The notes under the pieces are model-generated. The model worked only from the letters and a program-made list of their open reading frames with translations, was not told where the DNA came from and searched no databases. DNA of 47,543 nucleotides from an uncultured Deinococcota bacterium (GTDB lineage: Bacteria; Deinococcota; Deinococci; Deinococcales; Trueperaceae). Made by a program: the position numbers and the translations under genes. The DNA lies in contig CAMZLP010000114.1 of the NCBI GenBank assembly GCA_947311535.1, positions 1 through 47,543 on the forward strand, written 5' to 3'. Below, piece after piece: positions 15,875 through 25,496 of the stretch (position 1 is the first letter of the stretch; each line of letters opens with the position of its first letter).

Positions 15875-16797
15875 GCAGCTTTATTTTTTAAATCAGCAAT
15901 ATCAGCTAAGATTCTGGGCATAAAGGCTTCTAAGGCCTTTTTGCCTGCATCTATTGCTAATTCTGCCTTATTAAATTCTAACCAGTTAATGGGTGGCATG
16001 GTGTGTACTTGCAGTAACAATGGCTTAGGCTCGAGCATATAAGTATTAGCCGTATAAGCCAACCCCCTACCCAGCCGTGAAAAAGGATTAGTATTAGAGC
16101 TATTTTCAAGCTTGTTATGTAAACTTTTACCCCATTTGGTATTTAAAAGATTTTTAGTTCGCCTGATAGATACAGATTCTTCGCTGGTTGTACCAGCACC
16201 AATACCTATAACAAGGTCAATATCATCGCGTTTTAAACTCTCAAATGGAATTGGTGAGCCTAAACCACCGTCAACCAAACGCCTACCATCAATATCGACT
16301 GAAGCAAATATACCCGGAATTGCCGAACTAGCCCGTAAGGCTCGAGCCAAATCACCACTATCTAATAAAACTCGCTCGCCTGTATCAACATCTGTTGTAA
16401 CCACAATTAATTCTTTTTCTAGGTCTTTAATATCATAGTCACCAATTACATCACGATAATATCTTTCTAAACCATTACCGGTAAATAATGCAACCCTACC
16501 CAAACCCAAATCACGCCCAACATAAGAAAACAAATCACGCCGACGCATAGATTTGGCAATCTCAGCCATCTCGGCAGGGCTTTTACCACTAGCGTATATT
16601 GCTCCAATTACCGCACCAAAGCTAGTACCGGCTATAACACTGGGTTTAATATTATATTGCTCCAAAGTTGCCAATGCCCCAATATGAGCATAGCCTCTGG
16701 CTGAGCCACCGCCCAAGGCAACCCCAATTCTTAATTTATCAGTTTCTAGTTTTTCTAAAGATTTACAATACATTTTTACAAGAATACTCATTTCCAT
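15871..16797 (-). CDS. Patatin-like phospholipase (RssA/YchK type)
   Basis: 308 aa. The oxyanion loop GGGSARGYAHIG (about 29-40), nucleophile motif GTSFG with Ser59, and DGGLGSPIP with the catalytic Asp make a patatin serine/aspartate dyad. It probably acts on membrane lipids in the cytoplasm; the natural substrate is unknown. The gene converges on hflX and the two stop codons overlap by four bases. The start is uncertain: MEMSILVK offers two nearby Met codons with poor ribosome-binding sites. Octamers at 16029 (Leu-Glu) and 16340 (Ala-Arg-Ala). Confidence 0.9.
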   Translation of the reverse strand: MEMSILVKMYCKSLEKLETDKLRIGVALGGGSARGYAHIGALATLEQYNIKPSVIAGTSFGAVIGAIYASGKSPAEMAEIAKSMRRRDLFSYVGRDLGLGRVALFTGNGLERYYRDVIGDYDIKDLEKELIVVTTDVDTGERVLLDSGDLARALRASSAIPGIFASVDIDGRRLVDGGLGSPIPFESLKRDDIDLVIGIGAGTTSEESVSIRRTKNLLNTKWGKSLHNKLENSSNTNPFSRLGRGLAYTANTYMLEPKPLLLQVHTMPPINWLEFNKAELAIDAGKKALEAFMPRILADIADLKNKAA

Positions 16798-16944
16798 CAG
16801 TCAATTTATGAATAATATTTTAGCAAATTTCATAATGAGAATTAATGGTTTTTTTGGCATTTAAAAATTAGCAAATCTTAATTATTCAGCTCTGGCAAAG
16901 ATTTTGAGCAATAAAAATAATCTTTTTATGCAAAAATAGCAGTA

Positions 16945-17817
16945 ATGTCAAAAGAGCTCACAATTGTAGTCACTAACTATAAAACACCTGATATACTCAA
17001 AAAATCACTAGAATTATTAAATAAATATGCATCAGAATCAAAAATAATCATGGTCGATAGCGACTCGCAAGATAATAGCGTAGAAATTTGCCAAAAACAT
17101 TTCCCCGCGGTAGAGATTATTGAAGTAAAAAACCACAGCATGGGTAATGCCGCTAATACTGGCATCTTTGCAGCTAAAACTAAATATATTATGCAGATGA
17201 ATGCAGATGTTTTTATTGCAAAAAATACTATTAAAGATATGATTAATATCTTAAAAAAACCAAATATAGCTATGGTTGCACCCAGAGCAAAAGATAAAAA
17301 TGGCCATTGGCAAAATCAAGGCCTGCTTTATAAGCGCTATCACTATTATCTTGACTTTACAAAAAATCCGAGTATAGCGGCAGATTGGCTACATGGTTGC
17401 TGCCTTATGTTTAAAAGAGATGTGCTCGAGCATGGCGGCTTTGATACAAATTTTCGCTTTTATAACGAAGATATAGAATGGTCTTATAGATTAAGAAAAG
17501 CTGGTCTAGAATGCCATTTAGTCAATACCGAGTTAGTACATTTAGGGGGCAGTTCTACACCTGATAACATCAATTTTATTATCGAAGCCTATAGAGGTGG
17601 TTTTATATTGTCAGAAATGTATAAGCCCAAATGGTATCAAGAGCTTCATTGGTTTTATGTTCTGAGCGAATCTCATTTTCAGACTAGTTTTTCTAAAAAT
17701 AATAAAAAACAAGCATTTTGGGTAATTAGAAAAATGTTTCTAAAAAGAGATTTTAAACATAGCCCTTTTGGTCAAGATTTAAATACTAGCAACAAACAAT
17801 TTGCTCATTTTAAATAA
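16945..17817 (+). CDS. Family 2 glycosyltransferase
   Basis: 290 aa, GT-A fold. TIVVTNYKTPDILKKSLELL (about 5-24), MVDSDSQDNSVEI (about 36-48), the acidic MNADVFIAK (about 90-98) and the C-terminal FYNEDIEWSYRLRKAGLECHL (about 172-192) fit rhamnosyl-type (WbbL-like) transferases that add sugars to surface polysaccharide. No membrane segment. Next gene starts 21 bases later. No ribosome-binding site is apparent; an AAAAAT 7 bases upstream could be a weak leaderless -10. Octamer at 17424 (Leu-Glu). Confidence 0.88.
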   Translation: MSKELTIVVTNYKTPDILKKSLELLNKYASESKIIMVDSDSQDNSVEICQKHFPAVEIIEVKNHSMGNAANTGIFAAKTKYIMQMNADVFIAKNTIKDMINILKKPNIAMVAPRAKDKNGHWQNQGLLYKRYHYYLDFTKNPSIAADWLHGCCLMFKRDVLEHGGFDTNFRFYNEDIEWSYRLRKAGLECHLVNTELVHLGGSSTPDNINFIIEAYRGGFILSEMYKPKWYQELHWFYVLSESHFQTSFSKNNKKQAFWVIRKMFLKRDFKHSPFGQDLNTSNKQFAHFK

Positions 17818-17825
17818 TTTTATGG

Positions 17826-17831
17826 TAGGAT
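17826..17831 (+). promoter_or_regulatory. -10-like box TAGGAT (leaderless) before the GTG at 17838
   Basis: TAGGAT lies six bases before the GTG, the same geometry as other leaderless starts in this window. The GGA within it could alternatively serve as a weak ribosome-binding site. Confidence 0.4.
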
Positions 17832-17837
17832 TCTTTT

Positions 17838-18716
17838 GTGCCTTTATTTGATGACATTCAAGCATTTATCTTGGCTGACTTTATTCTGGCCATTACAATT
17901 GCTCTATCAGTTTCTTTAGCCATAATCTCATTATTCTCTGGCTGGCGACGCAAAGATTTTATGGTATTTGCCAAACCAAGGGCGTTTACAACTATAGGTC
18001 TGGGCATTTTATTTTCACTTGCACTCAGGATCTTAGAACGTACCACACTTGTAAATTTCAATCTTGATTTTTTACCAGTTAACAATATTTTCCTTGGTGT
18101 CAGCCACTTACCCTTAATAATCCTTGCCCTAGCATATGGTCCTAGTGTTGCACTATTTGCAACAGCCTTATTTATAGCAGTCACTACTCAAAACTATAAT
18201 TTTAATTGGCTAGATGCTGTACTTATGCTCGAGCTTGTTGTACTAGGTTGGTGGGCCATCGTTCCTTCTTCTTTTCAAAAACGCTGGGCTGGCCCTATTA
18301 ATCTAATAATAACTTATATTTTAGTATGGGGAACGGCAGGAACTGCATATTTTCATAGCCAAGGCTTAGATATTAGAGATTGGCGAGTACATTTTAACTA
18401 TCACCAAAATTATATTGTTTCTCTTTTAATCAGTATACTATTTTTACTCCTAATCGGTCCAAAACTTTTTTCAAAATTATTCCCAGATTCCAGAATAATT
18501 CCACCAGAAGGCTTAGAAAACAGCAATTCTCATACAAATAGCTTAGCTCTTGCTAGTAAAAACAATGCCTCAAATCCAGTCCATAGTCATATCCCATTTT
18601 CAAAAACCACCGTAACAAGCCTAAAACGCAGCAATAGCCGGGTCAGAAGCATGTCGCCAAGCCCCAATCGAGTGGCCATGCGTTCTTTTAAAGATATTAA
18701 GGAATCAGACCGTTAG
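17838..18716 (+). CDS. Multi-helix membrane protein with polar C-terminal tail, unknown function
   Basis: 292 aa, starting GTG. About six hydrophobic segments: 14-34, 50-62, 88-118 (containing ALAYGPSVALFATALFIAVTT), 128-146, 157-172 and 195-213. They are followed by an 80-residue Ser/Asn-rich basic tail, probably cytoplasmic. The helix pattern recalls small-molecule transporter subunits or sensor input domains, but no family is recognised. It follows the glycosyltransferase closely and converges on the M48 protease with a 20-base overlap. Octamer at 18227 (Leu-Glu). Confidence 0.6.
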   Translation: MPLFDDIQAFILADFILAITIALSVSLAIISLFSGWRRKDFMVFAKPRAFTTIGLGILFSLALRILERTTLVNFNLDFLPVNNIFLGVSHLPLIILALAYGPSVALFATALFIAVTTQNYNFNWLDAVLMLELVVLGWWAIVPSSFQKRWAGPINLIITYILVWGTAGTAYFHSQGLDIRDWRVHFNYHQNYIVSLLISILFLLLIGPKLFSKLFPDSRIIPPEGLENSNSHTNSLALASKNNASNPVHSHIPFSKTTVTSLKRSNSRVRSMSPSPNRVAMRSFKDIKESDR

Positions 18717-19524
18717 GTACACCGTTTGGAAATATTTTTCCAATAGTTATTTTAATCTGCTCTCGCCTATTGCCTGGGTTAGGGTGTGAACTCATAATTT
18801 CTGGTTGTCTAGCACCCCCAGACGATGATTCTAAAATATCCATTACCCCAATCATAGCTCTAGGGTCATAACCAGCCTCAGACATCAAGACAATACCAAA
18901 TTCATCACTCTCGAGCTCATCGTTGCGGCCATATTTCATATTAATCAGCTGTCCAACAGAAGCAGCCATTCTACCAAGATTCGGATCTGTCCCCACCCCC
19001 ACCGCACTAATCAAACCTTGGGTAAGCTTTTGTTTTGCCATATGCTCCGCCCCATGGCGACCAATTACATGGCCGATTTCATGGCCTAATATACCAGCCA
19101 ATTGAGCCTCAGATTCCAGTTTGCTTAGTAACGCAGCCGTAATAAATACCTGGCCTCCAGGTAGAGCAAAGGCATTTATAGTTCTGTTATCAGCAAGTAA
19201 GTGGAACTGATAATTATATGGCGAGTCTTTGGCAGAAGAATTTGCAATTATTCTTTGACCAACCCGTTTTACAAAAGCCTGAGCCTCTTGATCTGGATGC
19301 AAACCTCCGTATTGTTGCGCCATGCTAGGTGCTGCATTTACCCCCATAGCAATTTCTTGATCTGGAGAAATGCTTACATGTTGTTTTTCACCAGTTACAG
19401 GGTTCACAGAACCAGAAGAAAAGTATGTTATTAAAGAAAATGCTGCAATCGCTGCAGCTATTAGCAATCTTATAGTCAAACCGTTTAATCTGCCTGTGCG
19501 TCGTCTATTTCCTTGCCTAGTCAT
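18697..19524 (-). CDS. M48-family zinc metalloprotease (BepA/Oma1-like)
   Basis: 275 aa. One N-terminal membrane anchor (about 16-36), then the M48 domain: Asn-rich NAFALPGGQVFITAALL (about 117-133), zinc motif HEIGH (148-152), and ELESDEFG (203-210), which supplies the third ligand. Such proteases degrade or refold envelope proteins outside the membrane. A GGGAGG site lies about ten bases before the ATG. A CTCGAG hexamer (18910, TCTCGAGC) overlaps the ELESDEFG codons. Confidence 0.92.
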   Translation of the reverse strand: MTRQGNRRRTGRLNGLTIRLLIAAAIAAFSLITYFSSGSVNPVTGEKQHVSISPDQEIAMGVNAAPSMAQQYGGLHPDQEAQAFVKRVGQRIIANSSAKDSPYNYQFHLLADNRTINAFALPGGQVFITAALLSKLESEAQLAGILGHEIGHVIGRHGAEHMAKQKLTQGLISAVGVGTDPNLGRMAASVGQLINMKYGRNDELESDEFGIVLMSEAGYDPRAMIGVMDILESSSGGARQPEIMSSHPNPGNRREQIKITIGKIFPNGVPNGLIP

Positions 19525-20021
19525 TAATATTATCCCTCCCCAAAATTATGTATATATTATATATGCAAAAAACTAATTTAAAGGTACAAGTCATACAAGC
19601 TAATAAAACAAGGCTTATATCAAACTCAATGAACTATTTCTGTTATGAAAAGCATTTTCCAAGTTATTTTCTATATTCATAATTTATAGTTTTGCATTTT
19701 ACGACTTTATAGCTAAAATACTTTAATTTGTCATACGAATTAGTCCTAACCAAAAGCAAAAAGCGGTTTATAAAATATTAAAAAACTTGTAATTATTGCT
19801 AAATGAGCAGGGCTAAAGCCCTGATTATGGCGTATAGTTGCAAACTTTTATGATTAGTTTGACTAAAAAACTATGTCATCTTATTCCAACTTAGCTTTAA
19901 GAAAAAATGTTTTTCTTTTTTATATTCTTAGCCATTTGGCTTTAGTATTTACTTGTTAAAACTAATATTTTGTAAAAATATCTATACAAATACAACTATT
20001 ATTTTTTAATAATATAAAAAC
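19525..20021. other. AT-rich intergenic gap with one short hairpin and a degenerate dispersed repeat
   Basis: No gene is supported in this 497-bp stretch. CAGGGCTAAAGCCCTG (19808-19823) is a 7-bp-stem hairpin. Segments such as CAAACTCAATGAACTA (19621-19636), CATAATTTATAG/ACGACTTTATAG (about 19679-19710) and GCTTTAGTATTTACTTG resemble parts of the spacers at 29205-29330 and 6730-6790, suggesting a decayed repeat family. Confidence 0.45.
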
Positions 20022-21026
20022 CTATTTACTAAGTAGCAACAGTGGGTCAACTGTTTTATTATGCTCACGTATTTCAAAATGTAAATGTGGTCCGGTAGAC
20101 AAACCTGTTGAGCCAATAAGCCCGACAGTATCAGCTTGTCTTATTTGCTGCCCAACTACTACTTTTATTTTACTTAGGTGGGCATATCTAGTTTCAGTGC
20201 CATCATTGTGCCTAATTTTAACTAAATTACCATAGCCTTGTTTTGACCAGCTTGCATATATTATTATTCCACTACGTGATGCCCCTACCGCTGTTCCCAA
20301 AGGTGCTGCTATATCAATAGCACCATGAAAGTTAGAAGTACCCATCCCTAGATTACGTCTACCAAAGTAAGAAGTAATACGACCATGTACGGGCCAAATA
20401 TATCGGTGTTCATCTTCTCTGACTTTAGCTAAGCGATCTAAAGATGCAGTTGGTTTAATACCTGGCAAAAATATCATAGTGCTTCGGGTTAATTGTGCCG
20501 GGGAAATAAAGCTATTTGCTTTTACGATTCTTTTTGGGCTAAGACCATAGTCATTAAGAACAGCATCTAATTGTTGAGTAGAGTTGATAGTAACAACTAG
20601 TCCCGCTTCTGGTGGTATTAGCAATTCTAAGCCAATTGGTAAAAAGTCTAAAGATGATATATCTGGGTTCGCCCCAATTATCGCTTCGATAGAAATACCA
20701 TATTGAGAGGCTAAATCTGAGAGTGTCTCGCCACTTTTTAATGTATGGCTCAAAAACCCAATTGGAGGGCTTGGTGCTAGTTCTGCTAAGCCGCCAGTAG
20801 CAATTAGGTAAGGAACTTTTATTATTTGATTGGGCTGAATCGTTAAATCATCAAAATCATTAGCACTACTTATTGCATCTACAGAGATACGATAATTTTG
20901 GGCAATTATTCCCAAAGATTCACCAGTTAGGGTTAGATGCACCGCAAATGCTCCAGCTTGGGCATTTGATATAAAAAATGACGAAGAGCAAAGTAAGCTT
21001 ACCAAAGCAAATTTTCTAATTAACAT
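20022..21026 (-). CDS. LysM-repeat M23 peptidoglycan endopeptidase
   Basis: 334 aa from the ATG at 21026, which has AGAGG six bases upstream; the longer TTG-started frame (21047) is less likely. Signal peptide ends near NAQA. Three LysM-like regions follow (two clear: LGIIAQNYRISVDAISSAN and SDLASQYGISIEAIIGANPD). The C-terminal M23 domain has SYFGRRN, FHGAIDIAAP (HxxxD zinc motif), then RYAHLSK and PHLHFEIRE (HxH). It should cut or regulate cutting of wall cross-links outside the cell membrane. The zinc ligands look intact, so it is likely an active enzyme rather than an EnvC/NlpD-type activator. Confidence 0.93.
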   Translation of the reverse strand: MLIRKFALVSLLCSSSFFISNAQAGAFAVHLTLTGESLGIIAQNYRISVDAISSANDFDDLTIQPNQIIKVPYLIATGGLAELAPSPPIGFLSHTLKSGETLSDLASQYGISIEAIIGANPDISSLDFLPIGLELLIPPEAGLVVTINSTQQLDAVLNDYGLSPKRIVKANSFISPAQLTRSTMIFLPGIKPTASLDRLAKVREDEHRYIWPVHGRITSYFGRRNLGMGTSNFHGAIDIAAPLGTAVGASRSGIIIYASWSKQGYGNLVKIRHNDGTETRYAHLSKIKVVVGQQIRQADTVGLIGSTGLSTGPHLHFEIREHNKTVDPLLLLSK

Positions 21027-21148
21027 TAACAACCTCTGTAAAATCAAACTTAGCGTAAATACGCCCGACTGACTAAAATTAACAAAATTAAGCGTGATAA
21101 AAATGAGTGAATTTAGACTTTAATGAGAAATATAGGCCACGAGTCATT

Positions 21149-21553
21149 TTAGTCTTCTTTGCGAATAGTTTCTTTTAAATACTCAATTATCTCTTGGCTC
21201 GAGGCTCCAGGAGTAAATATCTCTCCAACGCCTATTTCCTTAAGACTAGTAATATCTTCATCAGGTACAATTCCACCTCCAAAAACCAAAATATCTTCTG
21301 CTTTTCTCTCTTTTAAAGCTTGCATTATCTCGGGGAAATAATGCATATGTGCACCAGATAATATTGACAATCCTATTGCATCAACATCTTCTTGAATGGC
21401 AGTATTGATTATCATCTCTGAGGTCTGCCTAAGGCCTGTATAAATCACTTCCATACCAGCATCACGCAAGGCTCGAGCAATTACTTTTGCTCCTCTATCA
21501 TGGCCATCTAAGCCAGGTTTTGCCACTAAAATACGTATTTTCTTCTCAGTCAT
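21149..21553 (-). CDS. mcmB: Methylmalonyl-CoA mutase, B12-binding subunit
   Basis: 134 aa. Cobalamin-binding motif DxHxxG as D16-G-H18-D-R-G21 in [19 protein letters not shown], then GLSILSGAH and [10 protein letters not shown]. It supplies the base-off, His-on B12 site to the large subunit encoded just upstream (ten-base gap, GGAG site). Separate small subunits are usual in archaea and several bacterial groups. CTCGAG at 21198 and the octamer at 21471 (Ala-Arg-Ala) lie in this gene. Confidence 0.93.
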   Translation of the reverse strand: MTEKKIRILVAKPGLDGHDRGAKVIARALRDAGMEVIYTGLRQTSEMIINTAIQEDVDAIGLSILSGAHMHYFPEIMQALKERKAEDILVFGGGIVPDEDITSLKEIGVGEIFTPGASSQEIIEYLKETIRKED

Positions 21554-21563
21554 AATTTCTCCA

Positions 21564-23210
21564 TTATATTAGTACTGGTTCTTCATAAATACCATAGACT
21601 TGCCTTAAAACATCCATTTGTTCGCCAAGGCTGGCATAAGCATGTGCACAAGCCATAAATGCTGGCATAGTGTTATTTCCATTAACAGAAGCAAGCCGTA
21701 GTGCTTCTAAAGCAGACTTTACAGCAGCTTCATTTCTATTTGCTTTTACTTCTGAAAGTCTTTTAGCTTGAATTATTTCTACAGATTTGTCAATTTCTTG
21801 AATTGGTATCTTGGCAGTGTCGTCAACAAAATCGTTTACACCTACTATTATTCTTTCTTTACTATCAATTTCTCTTTGTTGTTGATAGCTAGCATCACCA
21901 ATTTCACGTGCAAAGAAACCAACATCAATTGCTTTTTCCACTCCACCTAGGGCATCTATTTGTTCAAAATACACCAAACATTGTCTTTCCATCTCGTCTG
22001 TTAAGTTCTCTAGATAATAAGAACCCGCTAGTGGGTCAATTACCGAGCTAACTCCAGTTTCATAAGCTATGACTTGTTGAGTTCGCAAAGCTATTTTTGC
22101 GGCCTCCTCGGTGGGTAATGATAATGCTTCATCATATGAATCGGTATGTAGGCTATTTGTACCGCCTAGTACTCCAGCCAAGCCCTGAATAGCCACTCTG
22201 GCAATATTTAATAATGGCTGTTGAGCTGTTAAAGACACCCCAGCAGTTTGAGCATGTGTGCGTAGCATCCAAGATTTTGGATTTTTTGCTCCATATACTT
22301 CACGCATTTGCCTAGCCCAAATTCTACGAGCAGCTCTAAACTTAGCAATTTCTTCAAAGAAATCATTATGCACATTAAAAAAGAAGCTAATTCTGGGCGC
22401 AAATTCATCAATATCTAGGCCTCGTTCCAAAGCTGAGCGCACATAGTGAATACCATCAGCTAAAGTAAACGCAAGCTCTTGCACCGCAGTTGAGCCAGCT
22501 TCACGGATATGATAACCAGAAACAGAAATAAAATTCCAACGGGGTACGTTTTTAGGACCCCATTCAAAAGTATCAATAACAAGTTTTACACTTGGCTCTG
22601 GTGGAAATATATATTCTTTTTGAGCAATAAATTCTTTTAATATATCATTTTGAATTGTTCCACCAACTTTGCTTAGCTCAGCCCCCTTTTTTTCAGCCAT
22701 TGCCAAATACATAGCCCAAATAGCGTTAGCAGGGCTGTTGATAGTCATAGAGGTTGTCACAGTTTCTGGATCTATACCATCAAAAAGAATCTCCATATCA
22801 GCTAAGCTTGAAACTGCAACCCCGCACTTACCGACCTCACCACGGCTAAATTCATGGTCACTGTCATAGCCCATGAGAGTTGGTAAATCAAAGGCCGTAG
22901 AAAGCCCTGTTTGACCAGCAGCTAAGAGTTTTTTAAAACGTTGATTAGTTTGCTCGGCAGTACCAAGGCCAGCAAACATACGCATTGTCCAAAGCCTGCC
23001 TCGGTACATTGTTTTTTGTACACCACGGGTATAGGGGTATTCTCCTGGATAAGACAATTCATTTTCAACATCAAAGTCTTCTAAATCATCTTGGGTATAA
23101 ATCGGGTCTGGTTCTATATCTGATAGGTTTCTAAATGGATATTTTCGCTCTGGAAATTTAGAACTTGCTTCTTTGTAATCGCTATTAAGCCAGTCTTTTT
23201 TAGCTTTCAT
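21564..23210 (-). CDS. mcmA: Methylmalonyl-CoA mutase, catalytic large subunit
   Basis: 548 aa TIM-barrel subunit that interconverts methylmalonyl-CoA and succinyl-CoA in propionate and odd-chain/branched-amino-acid breakdown. Diagnostic stretches: [57 protein letters not shown] and [16 protein letters not shown]. The separate B12-binding protein follows in the same operon. TATAAT at 23217-23222 is six bases before the ATG, so this operon appears leaderless. It carries no GCTCGAGC. Confidence 0.95.
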   Translation of the reverse strand: MKAKKDWLNSDYKEASSKFPERKYPFRNLSDIEPDPIYTQDDLEDFDVENELSYPGEYPYTRGVQKTMYRGRLWTMRMFAGLGTAEQTNQRFKKLLAAGQTGLSTAFDLPTLMGYDSDHEFSRGEVGKCGVAVSSLADMEILFDGIDPETVTTSMTINSPANAIWAMYLAMAEKKGAELSKVGGTIQNDILKEFIAQKEYIFPPEPSVKLVIDTFEWGPKNVPRWNFISVSGYHIREAGSTAVQELAFTLADGIHYVRSALERGLDIDEFAPRISFFFNVHNDFFEEIAKFRAARRIWARQMREVYGAKNPKSWMLRTHAQTAGVSLTAQQPLLNIARVAIQGLAGVLGGTNSLHTDSYDEALSLPTEEAAKIALRTQQVIAYETGVSSVIDPLAGSYYLENLTDEMERQCLVYFEQIDALGGVEKAIDVGFFAREIGDASYQQQREIDSKERIIVGVNDFVDDTAKIPIQEIDKSVEIIQAKRLSEVKANRNEAAVKSALEALRLASVNGNNTMPAFMACAHAYASLGEQMDVLRQVYGIYEEPVLI

Positions 23211-23216
23211 ATTTTT

Positions 23217-23222
23217 ATTATA
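23217..23222 (-). promoter_or_regulatory. -10 box TATAAT (leaderless) of the methylmalonyl-CoA mutase operon
   Basis: Perfect TATAAT with a six-base gap to the ATG at 23210 and no ribosome-binding site. Confidence 0.65.
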
Positions 23223-23280
23223 GCTTGTAACGCCCTAAAGTGGTATTACTTTAATATTATTGTACAAAACAGGCTCGAGC

Positions 23281-24276
23281 CTAGCTCTTTAAAACAGCCT
23301 TGATTCCTGCCACCTCAAACTCACTTTTTTGTAAATCATTTCTTAGAACTGCCAAAGCTATTATGCCCAATTTTGGGTGCTTTACTACTGTACCCAAAAT
23401 GCCAATCTTTTTATTATTTAAGATAATATCGGGTCTTTTAATATCTGGAATAGCGTCTAGGTTTAAAAGCTGCAAAGACCTACGAACGCTTCCACGAGCA
23501 TGAATGCGGGCAATTATTTCCTGACCTAAGTAGCAACCTTTGTTATACGAGAGCTTAGGCTCGAGCCCAGCCTCTTGTGGTAGCACCCCAGTACCAGCAT
23601 CATAAATAGCCATCGGTATTTTAGCTTCCACTCGGGAAATATCTAAAACATCTTCAGAAGCGGCTTTTATCCCCATAGATATTAGTTTTTCAAAAATTTC
23701 TATTCCATCAGAAATACAAAGATTAATATCAAATCCGCCGTTTTTAGTTCTTTGGGCTGGGTTAATTAATATTTTGGCATTGTTGTATTCAAGCTCTATA
23801 AATTTATTAGTTTTTGGCATTCTTGTTTCAAAAGCAGCTTCTAAAAGCTTTTTAGAATTATCTCCTTGAACTGTAAAAGTTACAAGTTTTTTAGATAAAT
23901 CATTTAGAACCACAGCATCAAATATTATGTGTTTTTTAAATCTTGCAAGTGTATATTCTGCGCTACCCTCGCTTACAATATATAAATCAGTTTCTCTTTT
24001 AAATACTTTAATGTCTGCTAGAGCATGGCCTTTATGATTTAGTAATAAATTTTCTGAAAAGGAATTAAGCTCTAAGTTTTTTACAATGTTAGTAGTTTGA
24101 CCATGCACAAAATCCAAGCGGTCATCACCTTTGATTTGAATCTGCCCATTAGCCATTAACGAGCAAACAACAGCATTTGCTAGTTCTTTGTATTCACTAT
24201 CTTTTTCTAAAAAACCAGTAATACGATTATTGTTAAATTTAGCTCCAAGGCTTTTAAAGTAGTCTTTTAGTGGCAT
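23281..24276 (-). CDS. ygfZ: YgfZ/GcvT-like folate-binding protein
   Basis: 331 aa. The signature KGCYLGQE is at 246-253 (KGCYxGQE is diagnostic of YgfZ). YgfZ proteins bind folate and help iron-sulfur enzymes, including tRNA-modifying MiaB-type radical SAM proteins. The start overlaps the prfB stop by one base (TAATG), so it is translationally coupled. An octamer abuts its TAG stop (23273-23280), the only intergenic octamer in the window; another is at 23559 (Leu-Glu). Confidence 0.9.
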   Translation of the reverse strand: MPLKDYFKSLGAKFNNNRITGFLEKDSEYKELANAVVCSLMANGQIQIKGDDRLDFVHGQTTNIVKNLELNSFSENLLLNHKGHALADIKVFKRETDLYIVSEGSAEYTLARFKKHIIFDAVVLNDLSKKLVTFTVQGDNSKKLLEAAFETRMPKTNKFIELEYNNAKILINPAQRTKNGGFDINLCISDGIEIFEKLISMGIKAASEDVLDISRVEAKIPMAIYDAGTGVLPQEAGLEPKLSYNKGCYLGQEIIARIHARGSVRRSLQLLNLDAIPDIKRPDIILNNKKIGILGTVVKHPKLGIIALAVLRNDLQKSEFEVAGIKAVLKS

Positions 24277-25356
24277 TAGCTCATCTGGGCTTTATGCTCG
24301 AGCCCGGCCCAAATTAAATCTTCAATATCACCATCTAAGACTGCATCAGGATTATGATACATTTCACCGCTTCGATGATCTTTTATATACTGCTTGTCTA
24401 AAACATATGAACGAATCTGAGAGCCCCATTCTATAGATTTTTGCTCTCCCCTTGCCTGAGCTTGTTCTTCTAAACGCTTGCGTTCTTCACGTTCCCACAA
24501 ACGGCTCCTGAGTACTTTCATAGCTTTATCTCGGTTTTTGTGCTGAGATTTACCGTCTTGGCAAGTTACTACAATTTCATCGGAGGTTTTTTCTTTGTAA
24601 ACTAGCCTCACTGCCGAGTCAGTAGTATTTACAGATTGACCACCAGGCCCAGAAGCTCGGTAAACATCTACTCTGATATCGCTTGGGTCAATTTCGATTT
24701 CTATATTGTCGTCAATTTCTGGCATTATTTCAACAGATGCAAAACTAGTATGACGGCGGTTCTGAGAATCAAAAGGGCTAACTCGTACCAAACGATGAAC
24801 TCCATTTTCTACCTGCATAAAGCCGTAAGCTCGCTCTCCCCTTGCAATAATTTGAGCATAGTCAATTCCATTAGGTGCGGTATCACTTTTTACTAAATCC
24901 ATCAGTTCAACTTTAAAACCTTTACGCTCCGCATAACGAACATACATACGATAAAGCATGCCTGCCCAGTCAGAGCTCTCGGTACCACCAGCTCCTGGTT
25001 TTATAGTAATAATAGCTGGGTTCTCATCTAATTCACCACTAAATAATGCCTCTTTATAAAGTTCGGAAATAGTCTTTTTAATATCTTTTTTCTCTAAATC
25101 TAAGTCAGCTAGCTCATCTTCAGTTGCAATTTCATATAGTTCTTCTAAACCCATTAGGTTAGACTCGAGCATATCGAAATTTTCTACAATCTTACGGGTT
25201 CGAGCAGCTTCTTGAGTGATTCTTTTTGCTTCATCAGGTTTAGACCATAAGTCAGGATCATTTAATATTGGACCCAGTTCTGCTAAGCGTTCCCTTCTAA
25301 CTTCGACATCAAAGATACCCCCTAAGGGCTATGAGTTTTTCTTTTAGTTCTTTCAT
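24276..25356 (-). CDS. prfB: Peptide chain release factor 2 with programmed +1 frameshift
   Basis: Recognises UGA and UAA and releases the peptide. The first frame runs from the ATG at 25356 (GGAAGGA site) through 15 codons, MKELKEKLIALRGYL, to an in-frame TGA at 25311-25309. A +1 shift continues with DVEVRRERLAELGPI into the main frame, giving about 359 aa. Visible landmarks: codon-recognition SPF in RVSPFDSQNRR and the catalytic GGQ in ASGPGGQSVNTTDS. The internal ATG that opens the long frame (25172) is not the real start. ygfZ is coupled downstream. Octamer at 24296 (Leu-Glu); CTCGAG at 25164 (Leu-Glu). Confidence 0.96.
25309..25323 (-). promoter_or_regulatory. Programmed +1 ribosomal frameshift site of prfB
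   Basis: AGGGGG TAT CTT TGA on the minus strand: an internal Shine-Dalgarno-like AGGGGG, the slippery CTT and the TGA stop read by RF2 itself. When RF2 is scarce the ribosome slips and full-length RF2 is made. Confidence 0.95.
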
Positions 25357-25496
25357 TTTATTCCTTCCAAAAGCAAAATATATTTAAACTTTTTTAAATA
25401 ACTATAATACTTTTATTGTAGTTTGTTATTATTACTCCTTTAGTTCTAATTCTTGAGTAATGTTTCTAAAAGACCAAATATCTTAAATTAAAATCC

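Noticed and set aside
25309-25311. prfB read as a broken gene
   Set aside because: The stop is part of the standard RF2 frameshift signal with its internal AGGGGG.
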